From contig JBAZSJ010000002.1 of the NCBI GenBank assembly GCA_041662485.1, forward strand, positions 118,616 to 182,615: DNA of 64,000 nt, written 5' to 3'. Below, in pieces: positions 37,756 to 46,886 of the stretch. A program made the translations under genes and the position numbers. The stretch's first letter is position 1, and each line of letters begins with the position of its first letter. Source of the DNA: Rariglobus sp041662485. Its GTDB lineage: Bacteria; Verrucomicrobiota; Verrucomicrobiia; Opitutales; Opitutaceae. The notes below the pieces were generated by a model, which was not told the DNA's origin, ran no database searches, and worked only from the letters and a program-made list of their open reading frames with translations.

Positions 37756-38397
37756 ATGAATCCGCGCACTTTCATTCGCCTTGGCCTTCCGTTGGTTGCG
37801 GTCCTTCTGTCCGGCCTCTCCTGCCTCTCACTCAGGGCGGCCGACAGCAAAGTCCCTCCACCCAACCAGACGGTGCTCGCCTACAACGTGACGCTCACCG
37901 ATCTCCTGCGTGTCGATATCTATCAGGAGGATGATTTGAAGACGATGTCCCGCGTCGACGCCAAGGGAAACATCAACCTCCCCTTGGTCGGTGAAGTCCG
38001 GGTCGTCGGCCTTACCGTAAGCGACGCCCAAAAAGCGGTCGAAAACGCCTACCGCGACGGGCGCTACCTGAGAAATCCCCAGGTCACCATCAACATCGAG
38101 TCCTACGCCTCCCGCGAAGTTTCGATCCAAGGCATGGTCCGCGCCCCCGGACGCTATCCCCTCCCCATCGAGACCAACATGAGCGTTCTCGAACTCGTCA
38201 CCAAGGCGGGCGGCTTCACCGACACCGCCAAGGGCACCGCCGTCAACATCACGCGCATCACCTCCGACGGCAAAAAACAGGTTTTCACCGTGGACGTCGA
38301 CAGCCTCCTCAAGGGGAAAGACAAGGCCAGCATCAGCGACAATTCTCTCGTCATTCAACCGGGTGATATCGTCTACGTCCCCGAACGCATCTTCTGA
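37756..38397 (+). CDS. polysaccharide export (OPX/Wza-like) outer-membrane protein
   Basis: A 213-residue short OPX protein. Signal peptide 1-28 (cleavage near LRA-A; no lipobox cysteine at the cleavage site), then the Poly_export domain (YNVTLTDLLRVDIYQEDDL, GNINLPLVGEVRVVG) and a SLBB domain (EVSIQGMVRAPGRYPL). It has no C-terminal transmembrane helix as in E. coli Wza, so it is one of the short OPX proteins that need a separate barrel, which fits the beta-barrel gene next door. Start seven bases after the barrel stop; the Wzc-like gene follows 10 bases later. Confidence 0.92.
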   Translation: MNPRTFIRLGLPLVAVLLSGLSCLSLRAADSKVPPPNQTVLAYNVTLTDLLRVDIYQEDDLKTMSRVDAKGNINLPLVGEVRVVGLTVSDAQKAVENAYRDGRYLRNPQVTINIESYASREVSIQGMVRAPGRYPLPIETNMSVLELVTKAGGFTDTAKGTAVNITRITSDGKKQVFTVDVDSLLKGKDKASISDNSLVIQPGDIVYVPERIF

Positions 38398-38407
38398 TTT
38401 TACAACC

Positions 38408-40564
38408 ATGTCCGAGGCCCTCAAATCACCGTCACCATCCAAGCAGGCAGAGAAAGAGGATGACATCATCGAGCGCCGCACGCTCCGTGATTATTACATC
38501 ATCCTGCGCGAACGCCTCTGGGTCGCCCTGCCCCTCGCCCTCGTGGTGGCGATCAGCATCGCCTACTACCAGTCGCGCGCCACGCCCCTCTACAGCAGCA
38601 CGGCGACGATGCAGATCGACAAGCCCGAAAAAATCGTCACCACCGAACAGGTGATGCAAACCGGCGTGGACAGCGACGCCGAGCTCAACACCTACCTGCA
38701 AGTCATCCGGAGCGGCAAGATCCGCTCCCGAGTCCTCGAGTCGCTCACCCCGCAGGAGAGACAAATCCTCCAGCGCCCCTACCTGAAAGACCTCCCCGCC
38801 GGTTCCGCTCCTCCCGCCGGCGTCGACCTTGGCTCCATCACCGCCATATCTCGCTCCCGCACCTTTTTGATCGACGTCAGCGTATCCCACCGCGATCCCG
38901 AAGCGGCCGCCCTGCTGGCCAACCGCTACGTCCAGCAGTTCATTCAGAGCCTCCTCGACAAAGTCGGAGGCAGCAACGACTACGCCGTCGAATACCTGCA
39001 AAAACGCGCGAACCAGCTCCGCGACGCCGCCGATGCCGCCGACCAGCGCCTGCAGGACTACATGCGTTCCCAGAACCTCGTGTCCCTGGACAACAGCACC
39101 AACATCGTGCAGACTCGCCTCACCGCCGTTAACTCGGCCTTGCAGGATGTCCGGCTCGGACGGCTTGCGGTCGAGGAACAATACAATCTCGTCCAAAAAT
39201 ACCGCAAGGACGGCCGCAACCTCCTTGAGATCACCTCGATCGCCAACTACGGCTCGATTCCCGACCTGAGCAAGCAGCTCGAATCGCTTCAGCGCGACCA
39301 GGCCCTGCTCGCGGAGCGCTACCTTGAGCGCCATCCCAAGATGATCAACGTGGCCAACGCCATCGCCGTGGCCCAGGAGCAGCTCGACACCGCCCTCAAC
39401 CTCGCCATCGCCGATCTCAAGACCAACCTGGAAAAAGCCAACCTCAACCAGCAGTCCCTTCAGCAGGAATACGCCGCCCAGGAAAAGGAGCAGCTCCGCC
39501 TCCGCGACCTTTCCATCGAATACAAGAGCCTCGAAAATCAGGCCGCCGTCGCCCGCAACAACTACACGCAGATCCTCGACCGCCTCAGCCAGACGACCAC
39601 CAGCAAGTATCTGGAAAAGATTCCCGTCCGCCCCCTCGATCTCGCCTCTCCCGCCGGCAGCCCCTACACGCCCGACTTCAGCCGCATCATCCGCACTTCG
39701 ATCGGCCTCGGTCTCGTGGTTTTCTTCGGCGTCGCCGTCGGCCTCAGCTTCATCGACGACCGCATCAAGAGCGCCTGGGACATCGAATCCTTCATCGGCG
39801 TCAACCTGCTCGGCATCATCCCCGACCTCAACACCGTCAAGGACGACGAGAAATACCGCCTCGTGCTCGACAACAAAAACCAGACGGGAGTCGAACCGTT
39901 CCTGAGCGTCTACAGCTCCGTCAAAATCCATTCCAAGCTCGATTTCCCCAAGTCCATCCTCGTCACCAGCACCATCCCCGGCGAAGGAAAGACGCTCATC
40001 TCCAGCAATCTCGCCGGCAGCTTCGCCCGTCACGGCAAGTCCGTCCTGCTCATCGACTGCGACCTTCGCCGTCCGATGCTCCACCGCCACTTCAACAAGC
40101 CCAACGAGGCCGGCCTCATCAACTGGTTCGACAACGGCGCCAAACTGGACGGCGATCTGACCAAGAATTCCCATCTCGGCATCGTGTCCATCGGCGAAAA
40201 CATTTCGCTCATCAGCTCCGGCGGTCGCTCCAAGAGCCCCACCCAGCTCCTCGAAAGCGCCGTCTTCGGCCAGCTGCTGGAACGCCTGAAAAAACACTTC
40301 GACCTCATCGTCGTGGACTCCCCTCCTCTCGGCGCCGTCACCGATTCCCTCCTCATCGCCGAACGCGTTGACGAGGTCATCTACGTCTGCCGTTTCAACC
40401 GCGCCTTCCGCAAGCACATCCGGCTTTACATCAAGGCCCTCCGCTCCGGCAAAAACGAGCTGCTCGGCGTCGTGCTCAACGGCCTCTCCCCCCGCCGCAT
40501 CGAGTATTACTCCAACTACCGCTACTACCGTAGCTACAAAAAATACTACGGCACCCAGGAGTAG
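38408..40564 (+). CDS. polysaccharide co-polymerase / tyrosine autokinase (Wzc-like)
   Basis: A 718-residue inner-membrane protein that controls chain length and export of exopolysaccharide. N-terminal Wzz domain with membrane helix at about residues 40-60, long periplasmic coiled-coil region (about 190-400), second membrane helix near 430-450, then a BY-kinase domain with Walker A STIPGEGKTLIS, Walker A' LLIDCDLRRPML and Walker B LIVVDSPP. The C-terminus carries eight tyrosines in the last 20 residues, the autophosphorylation cluster. Last gene of the export unit; no glycosyltransferases are attached, so the polymer is made by genes elsewhere. Confidence 0.95.
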   Translation: MSEALKSPSPSKQAEKEDDIIERRTLRDYYIILRERLWVALPLALVVAISIAYYQSRATPLYSSTATMQIDKPEKIVTTEQVMQTGVDSDAELNTYLQVIRSGKIRSRVLESLTPQERQILQRPYLKDLPAGSAPPAGVDLGSITAISRSRTFLIDVSVSHRDPEAAALLANRYVQQFIQSLLDKVGGSNDYAVEYLQKRANQLRDAADAADQRLQDYMRSQNLVSLDNSTNIVQTRLTAVNSALQDVRLGRLAVEEQYNLVQKYRKDGRNLLEITSIANYGSIPDLSKQLESLQRDQALLAERYLERHPKMINVANAIAVAQEQLDTALNLAIADLKTNLEKANLNQQSLQQEYAAQEKEQLRLRDLSIEYKSLENQAAVARNNYTQILDRLSQTTTSKYLEKIPVRPLDLASPAGSPYTPDFSRIIRTSIGLGLVVFFGVAVGLSFIDDRIKSAWDIESFIGVNLLGIIPDLNTVKDDEKYRLVLDNKNQTGVEPFLSVYSSVKIHSKLDFPKSILVTSTIPGEGKTLISSNLAGSFARHGKSVLLIDCDLRRPMLHRHFNKPNEAGLINWFDNGAKLDGDLTKNSHLGIVSIGENISLISSGGRSKSPTQLLESAVFGQLLERLKKHFDLIVVDSPPLGAVTDSLLIAERVDEVIYVCRFNRAFRKHIRLYIKALRSGKNELLGVVLNGLSPRRIEYYSNYRYYRSYKKYYGTQE

Positions 40565-40606
40565 GCGCACCGCGGTGAAGGAGCCTGATTAAAGGCGATT
40601 GTTTGT

Positions 40607-40661
40607 CGTGGGAGCGAGCTTGCTCGCGATTCCGAACCTCGCGAGCAAGCTCGCTCCCACG
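40607..40661. repeat. perfect long inverted repeat CGTGGGAGCGAGCTTGCTCGCG
   Basis: A 22-base arm (40607-40628; starts CGTGGGAGCGAGCTTGCTCG) and its exact inverse (40640-40661), with an 11-base loop. Fragments of similar type occur at 42144-42165 (CGCGAGCTTGCTCGCG) and 41581-41606 (GGGGACGCGACCTCCCGGTC). Confidence 0.85.
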
Positions 40662-40726
40662 TTGAAGGCGGGCCAAACGCGGCTTTTTTGTTTCCGCCCC
40701 TCGTCCAACCCTGCAACGTTGTCCCC

Positions 40727-41569
40727 GTGTTGTCCGCCTTTCTACCAGCCGGTTTTGATCCGAAAAGACCCGTCGCCCTCATCGCCGGCCAGGGACTCTA
40801 CCCGCGGCTTGTGGCCAACGCCATCCGTGCCGCCGGCGTGCCCCTGCGCCTCGTCGCGATGGAAGAGGAAACTCCTCCCGATCTGATCGCCGAAATACCC
40901 GAGTCCGACCGCGTCCTCCTGAAAGTCGGCCAGGTCGGCGCCATGCTCAAGGCCCTCAAGCGCTTCGACGCCGGCTATGCCTACATGGCCGGCCAGGTTT
41001 CCCCCCGCCGTCTTTTCCACGGCCTTCACCCCGACCTCAAGGCCGTCGCCATCCTTGCCTCCCTCAAGCGCCGCAACGCCGAGACCATTTTCGGCGCCAT
41101 CGCCAACGAGATTGCCAAGGTCGACGTCACCCTCCTCGACGCCCGCAGCTTCCTCGACGACCAGCTCGCCGGCGATGGTTGCATGACCGGTCGCAGTTTC
41201 CCCATTGATGACGACTACGTGGCCCATGGCGTCCAGATCGCCCGCGAATGCGCCCGCCTCGACATCGGCCAGGGCTGCGTCGTCCGCAAGGGCACCGTCC
41301 TCGCCGTCGAGGCCTTCGAGGGCACAGACGAGATGATCCGCCGCGCCGGCACATTCAAGACCGACGAGGCCCTCTTCGTGAAAACCGTGAAGGCCCGCCA
41401 GGACTACCGCTTCGACGTTCCCTGCTTCGGCCTCAAAACCCTCGAAACCTTGCGCGAATCCGGCGTGAAGGCCGCCGTGCTGGAAACCGGCCGCGTCCTC
41501 ATGCTCGATAAGCCCGCCGTCATCGCCCAGGCCAAGTCCTGGGGCATCTCCCTGCGCGGCTTCGCCTGA
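40727..41569 (+). CDS. lpxI: UDP-2,3-diacylglucosamine pyrophosphatase LpxI
   Basis: A 280-residue cytosolic/peripheral enzyme that cleaves UDP-2,3-diacylglucosamine to lipid X in lipid A synthesis, the LpxI alternative to LpxH. Visible: N-terminal ALIAGQGLYPRLVANAIRAAG, the GQVGAMLKALKRFDAGYAYMAGQVS block, and the C-terminal (DUF1009) part with GQGCVVRKGTVLAVEAFEGTDEMI and VPCFGLKTLETL. The GTG at 40727 gives a family-like length; an upstream TTG is less likely. Its presence shows that the organism makes lipid A. No other lpx genes are adjacent. Confidence 0.93.
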   Translation: MLSAFLPAGFDPKRPVALIAGQGLYPRLVANAIRAAGVPLRLVAMEEETPPDLIAEIPESDRVLLKVGQVGAMLKALKRFDAGYAYMAGQVSPRRLFHGLHPDLKAVAILASLKRRNAETIFGAIANEIAKVDVTLLDARSFLDDQLAGDGCMTGRSFPIDDDYVAHGVQIARECARLDIGQGCVVRKGTVLAVEAFEGTDEMIRRAGTFKTDEALFVKTVKARQDYRFDVPCFGLKTLETLRESGVKAAVLETGRVLMLDKPAVIAQAKSWGISLRGFA

Positions 41570-41653
41570 TTCATCCTTATGGGGACGCGACCTCCCGGTC
41601 GCGTTCTCTTCACGCGCTTGCGCCCTGCACCTGCCGCATCCACCTTTCCCGCC

Positions 41654-42142
41654 ATGAAAAACGACGTCGTCCTCGTCCTCGTCAAAGGGGTGATGCCCAC
41701 CTCCAACGGCTGCGCCGTGTTCCTCGGCAACGAGGACAAGACGTTCGTCATCTACGTCGACCACTCCGTGGGCAACGCCATCCAGATGACCCTCGACGGC
41801 GTCAAAAAAGACCGCCCGCTCACCCACGACCTCATCGCCCACCTCTTCACCGGCCTCGGCGTGGAGCTCGACCACATCGTCATCAACGACGTCAACGAGG
41901 GCACCTTCTTCGCCCGCATCCTCCTGCGCATGGAGAACGAGCTCGGCAAAAAAATCCTCGAGATCGACGCCCGCCCCAGCGATTCCACCGTCCTAGCCCT
42001 CCAGCACAAGCGCCCGATTTTCGTCGCCCGCAAGGTCTTTGACGCCGTCGAGGACATGACCGAAATCCTCGAGCGCGTCCTCCGCCAGCAAGCCGAGGAA
42101 CCCGCCGAAGACGACTCCGACGAGGACGACTCCGACAAGTAG
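41654..42142 (+). CDS. bifunctional-nuclease (BFN, DUF151) domain protein
   Basis: A 162-residue protein with a DUF151/BFN domain over residues 1-130: VMPTSNGCAVFLGNEDKTFVIYVD, then DLIAHLFTGLGV, VVI-type strand HIVINDVNEGTFFARILL, and DARPSDSTVLALQHKRPIFVA (the conserved DARPSDxxxLA motif). The tail is highly acidic (DDSDEDDSDK). Some members of the family bind or cut nucleic acid; in many bacteria the role is unclear. It lies between lpxI and dus in the same direction. Confidence 0.9.
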   Translation: MKNDVVLVLVKGVMPTSNGCAVFLGNEDKTFVIYVDHSVGNAIQMTLDGVKKDRPLTHDLIAHLFTGLGVELDHIVINDVNEGTFFARILLRMENELGKKILEIDARPSDSTVLALQHKRPIFVARKVFDAVEDMTEILERVLRQQAEEPAEDDSDEDDSDK

Positions 42143-42181
42143 GCCGCGAGCTTGCTCGCGCTCCCTGCACTCACGCCATCC

Positions 42182-43294
42182 GTGCCCTCTCATCCGTCAT
42201 CCGTCATCCGGTCTCCGGCCTCCCTCCCCCCGCCGATCCTGCCCGGCCAGCCGCTCACCGCGCTCGCCCCGATGCAGGACGTCACCGACCTCGCCTTCAT
42301 GGGCGTGATCGCGCACTACGGCGCGCCCGATTATTTCTTCACGGAGTTCTTCCGCGTCCACGCGCAGTCGCGTCCCGAGAAACACATCCTCCGTTCCATC
42401 GACGAAAACCAGACCGGACGCCCCGTCTTCGCCCAGCTCATCGGCGAAGAAATCCACCACCTCGCCCGCACCGCGACCGAGCTGCTCCGCCACCCCACTG
42501 CCGGCATCGACCTCAACATGGGCTGCCCCGCCCCCAAGGTTTACAAGAAAAACGTCGGCGGCGGCCTCCTCCGCGAACCCGCCAAGATCGACGAGATTCT
42601 CGGCGCCCTCCGCCACGCCTGCCCCGGTCTCTTTACGGTCAAGATGCGCATCGGCTTCGACGGCACCGAACACTTCGAGCGCATCCTCAAACTCATCAAC
42701 AAGCACGACGTCGATCTCCTCAGCCTGCACGGCCGCACCGTGAAGGAGATGTATCGCAGCGAGGTCCACTACGATTACATCGCCCGTGCCGCCGCCCGCG
42801 TGAAATGCCCCGTGCTCGCCAACGGCAACATCACCTCCGCCGCGACCGCCGCGCGCGTCCTCGGCGAAACCAAGGCCGCCGGCGTGATGATCGGCCGCCA
42901 CGCCATCCGCAACCCGTGGATCTTCCGCCAGTGCCGCGAAGCCTTCGCCGGAAACCCTGTCACCGTCGTCACTCTGGCCAACGTCCGCGACTACATCGCC
43001 CGCCTCTACGACGCCACCCGCCAGCCCGGCCTGCCCGAGCGGATGCATGTGAACAAGATGAAGAAATACCTCAACTTCGTCGGCCAGAGCGTGGACGCCA
43101 CCGGCGCGTTCCTGCACGACATGCGCCGCACCGAGACCGAGGCCGCGCTCTTCGAGGTCTGCGACCGCCACCTGCTCGCCGATCCGAAAAAAGTCTTCGC
43201 CGACGAACCCTACCCCGGCGTCATCGCCCGTCCGAACTGCGAAACGCCGTCCGCCGATACCGATGGCTGCTCGCTTGAAACCGTCACCGCCTGA
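42182..43294 (+). CDS. dus: tRNA-dihydrouridine synthase
   Basis: A 370-residue FMN-dependent enzyme reducing uridine in the tRNA D-loop. Visible: LAPMQDVTDLAFMGVI, the D-loop-binding/catalytic region NMGCPAPKVYKKNVGGGLL with the catalytic Cys, MRIGFDG, LHGRTVKEMY and NGNITSAATAARVL, then the helical C-terminal tRNA-binding domain. The start codon is uncertain: GTG at 42182 is used, and an internal ATG at MQDVTD is too late. The last 25 codons (VIARPNCETPS region) are oddly duplicated as a vestige 3.6 kb downstream at 46826-46861. Confidence 0.92.
   Translation: MPSHPSSVIRSPASLPPPILPGQPLTALAPMQDVTDLAFMGVIAHYGAPDYFFTEFFRVHAQSRPEKHILRSIDENQTGRPVFAQLIGEEIHHLARTATELLRHPTAGIDLNMGCPAPKVYKKNVGGGLLREPAKIDEILGALRHACPGLFTVKMRIGFDGTEHFERILKLINKHDVDLLSLHGRTVKEMYRSEVHYDYIARAAARVKCPVLANGNITSAATAARVLGETKAAGVMIGRHAIRNPWIFRQCREAFAGNPVTVVTLANVRDYIARLYDATRQPGLPERMHVNKMKKYLNFVGQSVDATGAFLHDMRRTETEAALFEVCDRHLLADPKKVFADEPYPGVIARPNCETPSADTDGCSLETVTA
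43218..43253 (+). repeat. direct repeat: dus 3' end, left copy
   Basis: Thirty-six bases coding VIARPNCETPS near the end of dus. The right copy, at 46826-46861 behind the GH26-like gene, matches at about 33 of 36 positions, and the three internal differences are all synonymous third-position changes. Confidence 0.7.
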
Positions 43295-43713
43295 AAGCGG
43301 TTAAGCTTGGCGCAAACGCCACGCGTGCGGCCTTCAGGGTTTCCGGCTGGACCTAAAAAACTTCGGCCGTGCGCGTGCGCCCAGCACCGGCCGACGAGCC
43401 CCCCGCACCCCCGCGCGCCTCGCCGGTCACCGGAAAGATAAACTGTTTACCGCCATAACTATTGTCCGTTAACGCACGATTCCCCAGCTTCCGCCCCGAA
43501 ACGAATCCCCCCGTTTTACCCCCACCCACCACCCCCTCCCGCTCCAGCCCCAGATGAATACCGTCATCTGTGCCTGTTCCATGACAACGTCCGGTTACAA
43601 CCGGCGAACGTGGCATAAGCGTTGGAATCCCCAGAAAGAACCCCCCCGACCGAACCGGAGAAATAGCGGCGTCCGTCCGCAGTTTGGCTCCGACTCGAGT
43701 GAAAAATAAACCT
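43295..43713. promoter_or_regulatory. intergenic region upstream of the glycosidase gene
   Basis: About 420 bases with no supported gene. The first 150 are C-rich, the middle has several short C runs (CCCCCC, CCCACCC), the end is more AT-rich and should hold the promoter of the glycosidase gene. No repeat or RNA gene recognised. Confidence 0.4.
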
Positions 43714-46659
43714 ATGAAACCAGTGAAAGTTCGAAGAAACGTTTGGATCAACAGCCTCTTGTTGGCTGTTTCAATGGCATGTTCAGGATCGTCCTACGCG
43801 GACGTTTTGGTGACCTCCAACTTCACCGACGGGACCCGCGTTGCGGGGACGGATCCGTTGTCGGTTTCTTGGTATACCATGGGCGGCCCCGGCACGATCG
43901 CGGCGGTGGTCAACGACAACGTGGCGGGCGGCATCAACTCGGGCAACGCGCTCAAGCTGACGCCGTCGGCCGTCAACCAAGGTCTGGTGGCGGCTTTCCC
44001 GGTTCCCCGGGCGCTGAAGGACGGCCAAGCCCTCGCCCTGTCCTTCCAGTGGCGGTTTGCGGGCGCCACCAATCTGAACCAGGCCGGCCTCTTCCGGTTC
44101 GGCCTGACGAGCTCCGGAGGAACCCTGACGATTTTGGACAACCACGACAATATGCGCATCGACGATGCGGGCTACCTGGGTGCGACCAATCCGGGTTCGG
44201 CAAGCTCCACCGGAACCAGCGTGTTTCGCCAGACGCCCAGAGCGTATAATCCAAACAACAGCGGCCTTCTGTATTCCGGCAGCAACACGCTGACCGGCGG
44301 AGCCGCCATGGGAACGGCGGGGACGTCCGTCAACGCCGGCACCACGGCCCATACGGGGTCGCTGACCATCACGCGCAGCGGAAACTCCCTGATCGTCACC
44401 TCCTCGGTGGACGGCCAGACGACCGCTTCCGCCACGGACACCGCTCCGCTCAATTATGTCTTTGACGAGGTCGCGTTTGCCCTGGCCGGCGGTTCGGTGG
44501 CGTCGGGGATTGTGATCGACAACGTCCAGGTGACCGGCCCGGCGGCCGTGTCGGCGGTATCCTCAACCCTGGGGGTTTTCGTCGGCGGCTCCGACCGCAC
44601 TGACTGGACTGCCGGCTATGCCCAGTTCACCTCCCCCGCCACGGGACTTGGACAAAACGCCTTTTTCTTTCCCACGTTCGCGGCGAACGAAGGTGACCCG
44701 AGTTTTGTCCTGACACAGATGTCAAATATTGCCGGTTACGCCGCCTCCGCGACTTGGAATAACAATCCCGGCACTCATTCCATGATACCGATCGTGGGCG
44801 TGGCTTTGGTCGATCGGACGGTTGCCGCCGGTTCCACGGGGGCCATCAACATGATGAACGCGATCGCGGCGGGAGCTTACGACACCACCTACAACAATGT
44901 CCTCTCTGCCTTTTGCAATTCCGGCAGGTGGCCCATCATCTACCTGCGCATCGGCTGGGAGCAGAACGGCAGTTGGTATCCCTGGTCCAGCTGCCAGAAC
45001 GCGACCGTGGCCGCGGCCTACATTGCCGCGTGGCAGCATGTGGCGACCCTGGCTCGCAACTATGAGACGGCCCATCCGGGACTTGCGGTCAAAACGGTCT
45101 GGAGTCCCGCCGTTCTTCAATACTCCGCGGTTGGCTGCACCGGAACATGGCCTGGCGACACGTATGTGGATGTCGTGGCGCCGGATTTTTACACCGAGAT
45201 TTGGCCGATCTATGAAAGTGGTCTGGGCTATTGGAAATGGACCGGCAACGGCGGCAGTTATGAGACCAGCTTGCTCACCTGGGTGTCGGAACCTCTCAAC
45301 CGTGCCTACTGGTGGGATTATCCGGGGTCCAAGCGCTATTTCTACACTTCATCGGGCTCGTGCGGCGTGCAGCAAATGATCAACTTTGCCATCGCCCATA
45401 ACAAACCCTTCGGGCTCTCGGAAACGGGGTGCAAGGCGAACGGCGGAAGCCAAGGACCGACGGATGATGGCGTCTATCCCTATTACCTAGCCAACCGCAT
45501 TCTGGAAGCGCAGGCCAAGGGCGCAACGATCGAGTATGTCTGCCCCTGGAACGTCAATTCGCCCGCGGTCTTTAAATTCACCGACGGAACGCGGCCTTTG
45601 CAGTTGGCGGCCTGGCGCAAATACGTCGTGGCCATGGCGGCCAATGAGAGCGGGACTGGAGGCGGCGGCGGAAGCATTTTCGGCATCCGCAATCCGTTGG
45701 CCGACTCTTACGTCCGCGACGGCACCTATGCTGGCGTCAACTACGGGACCGCCACCAGCATGATGGTCAAGCTCGACGCCAGCAGCTACACCCGCGAATC
45801 CTACCTGCGCTTCGACGTGAGCGGCTTGGCCAACGCCCCGAGCGTGAAGATCGTGCTGACTCCCGTGAGCGTGGGCACCACCGCCAGCACGCTTTCCTAC
45901 GAGCTGTTGTCGGACGACACGTGGACGGAGACCGGGATCACTTGGACCAACCGTCCGACCAGCGGCACGGTGCTGGCGACCGCCACCGGCTACACGGTGG
46001 GCGCGCCGGTGGAGTTGGATGTGACCGGAGAGGCCCATGCCAAGGCCGCGGGCAATGGCCTGTTGTCCATCCGCATCCGTTCCACGACCAGCGGCTCCGC
46101 GACGGCGGTGGATTTCGCCACGAAAGAAAACTCCAACACGGCCTATCGGCCCGTGTTGGAATTCGCGGAAAACCGCCTGCCGGTCGCCGACGCCTGCGTG
46201 CGCGACGGCACCTACGCGAGCACCAACTATGGGACCGACACCACCCTGATGGCCAAGCTTGATGCCACCAGCTACACCCGCGAATCCTACCTGCGTTTCG
46301 ATGTGGGCGATCTGACCTCGGCCTCAAGCGTCAAGCTCCTGTTGATGCCTACATCCGTGGGGACCAGTCCCGCCACGCTGTCCTACGAGCTGTTGACGGA
46401 TGACAGTTGGACGGAGACGGGGATTACTTGGAACAACCGTCCGACCGGCAGCACGGTGCTGGGCACCGCCACTGGATACACTGCGGGCACGCCGGTGGAA
46501 CTGGATGTGACCGGCGAAGCCCACGCCCATGCCGCAGGCGACGGCATGCTGTCCATCCGCATCCGTTCCACGACCAGCGGCTCGGCGACGTGGGTGACTT
46601 TCGGCTCGAAGGAAAACACCACCGCGATCAACCGGCCCGTGCTGGAAATAACCCCCTAG
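43714..46659 (+). CDS. secreted GH26-like glycoside hydrolase with two DNRLRE domains
   Basis: A 981-residue secreted enzyme. Signal peptide 1-31 (cleavage near SYA-D), a beta-sandwich LamG-like region (about 32-280), a TIM-barrel domain (about 285-650) and two C-terminal DNRLRE (CBM96-like) domains of about 160 residues each, after a Gly linker (GTGGGGG). The barrel has the GH26-type acid/base Glu416 in GWEQNGSWYPW and a likely nucleophile Glu570 in GLSETGC, so a beta-mannanase or related endo-acting enzyme is the best guess. The two DNRLRE units are about 80% alike and probably arose by recent duplication. Flanked by a 36-base direct repeat. Confidence 0.82.
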   Translation: MKPVKVRRNVWINSLLLAVSMACSGSSYADVLVTSNFTDGTRVAGTDPLSVSWYTMGGPGTIAAVVNDNVAGGINSGNALKLTPSAVNQGLVAAFPVPRALKDGQALALSFQWRFAGATNLNQAGLFRFGLTSSGGTLTILDNHDNMRIDDAGYLGATNPGSASSTGTSVFRQTPRAYNPNNSGLLYSGSNTLTGGAAMGTAGTSVNAGTTAHTGSLTITRSGNSLIVTSSVDGQTTASATDTAPLNYVFDEVAFALAGGSVASGIVIDNVQVTGPAAVSAVSSTLGVFVGGSDRTDWTAGYAQFTSPATGLGQNAFFFPTFAANEGDPSFVLTQMSNIAGYAASATWNNNPGTHSMIPIVGVALVDRTVAAGSTGAINMMNAIAAGAYDTTYNNVLSAFCNSGRWPIIYLRIGWEQNGSWYPWSSCQNATVAAAYIAAWQHVATLARNYETAHPGLAVKTVWSPAVLQYSAVGCTGTWPGDTYVDVVAPDFYTEIWPIYESGLGYWKWTGNGGSYETSLLTWVSEPLNRAYWWDYPGSKRYFYTSSGSCGVQQMINFAIAHNKPFGLSETGCKANGGSQGPTDDGVYPYYLANRILEAQAKGATIEYVCPWNVNSPAVFKFTDGTRPLQLAAWRKYVVAMAANESGTGGGGGSIFGIRNPLADSYVRDGTYAGVNYGTATSMMVKLDASSYTRESYLRFDVSGLANAPSVKIVLTPVSVGTTASTLSYELLSDDTWTETGITWTNRPTSGTVLATATGYTVGAPVELDVTGEAHAKAAGNGLLSIRIRSTTSGSATAVDFATKENSNTAYRPVLEFAENRLPVADACVRDGTYASTNYGTDTTLMAKLDATSYTRESYLRFDVGDLTSASSVKLLLMPTSVGTSPATLSYELLTDDSWTETGITWNNRPTGSTVLGTATGYTAGTPVELDVTGEAHAHAAGDGMLSIRIRSTTSGSATWVTFGSKENTTAINRPVLEITP

Positions 46660-46825
46660 GATATTTGCCGCTGCGCGCCGGCTTTTGGGGAAGTCGTCGG
46701 CGCGCGAAGCGGCCCATCAGACGGGCATCCGTCGTTTCACGCGGCAAGCGGCGCTCCGATCCGTCCTGGTATTGCCCGTTTCGGAGGCTCCTCGAAACCG
46801 CGTGAAAACGGCCATCATGCCCCCT

Positions 46826-46861
46826 GCGTCATCGCCCGTCCCAATTGCGAAACCCCGTCCG
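46826..46861 (+). repeat. direct repeat: vestige of the dus 3' end
   Basis: Copy of the final coding part of dus (encoding VIARPNCETPS) lying in the 226-base gap between the glycosidase and the subtilase genes. No longer part of an obvious gene. The synonymous nature of the differences shows that this segment was once a translated dus end. The rest of the gap shows nothing. Confidence 0.7.
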
Positions 46862-46886
46862 TCCATCAACGAACGCCTCTTCTTCC

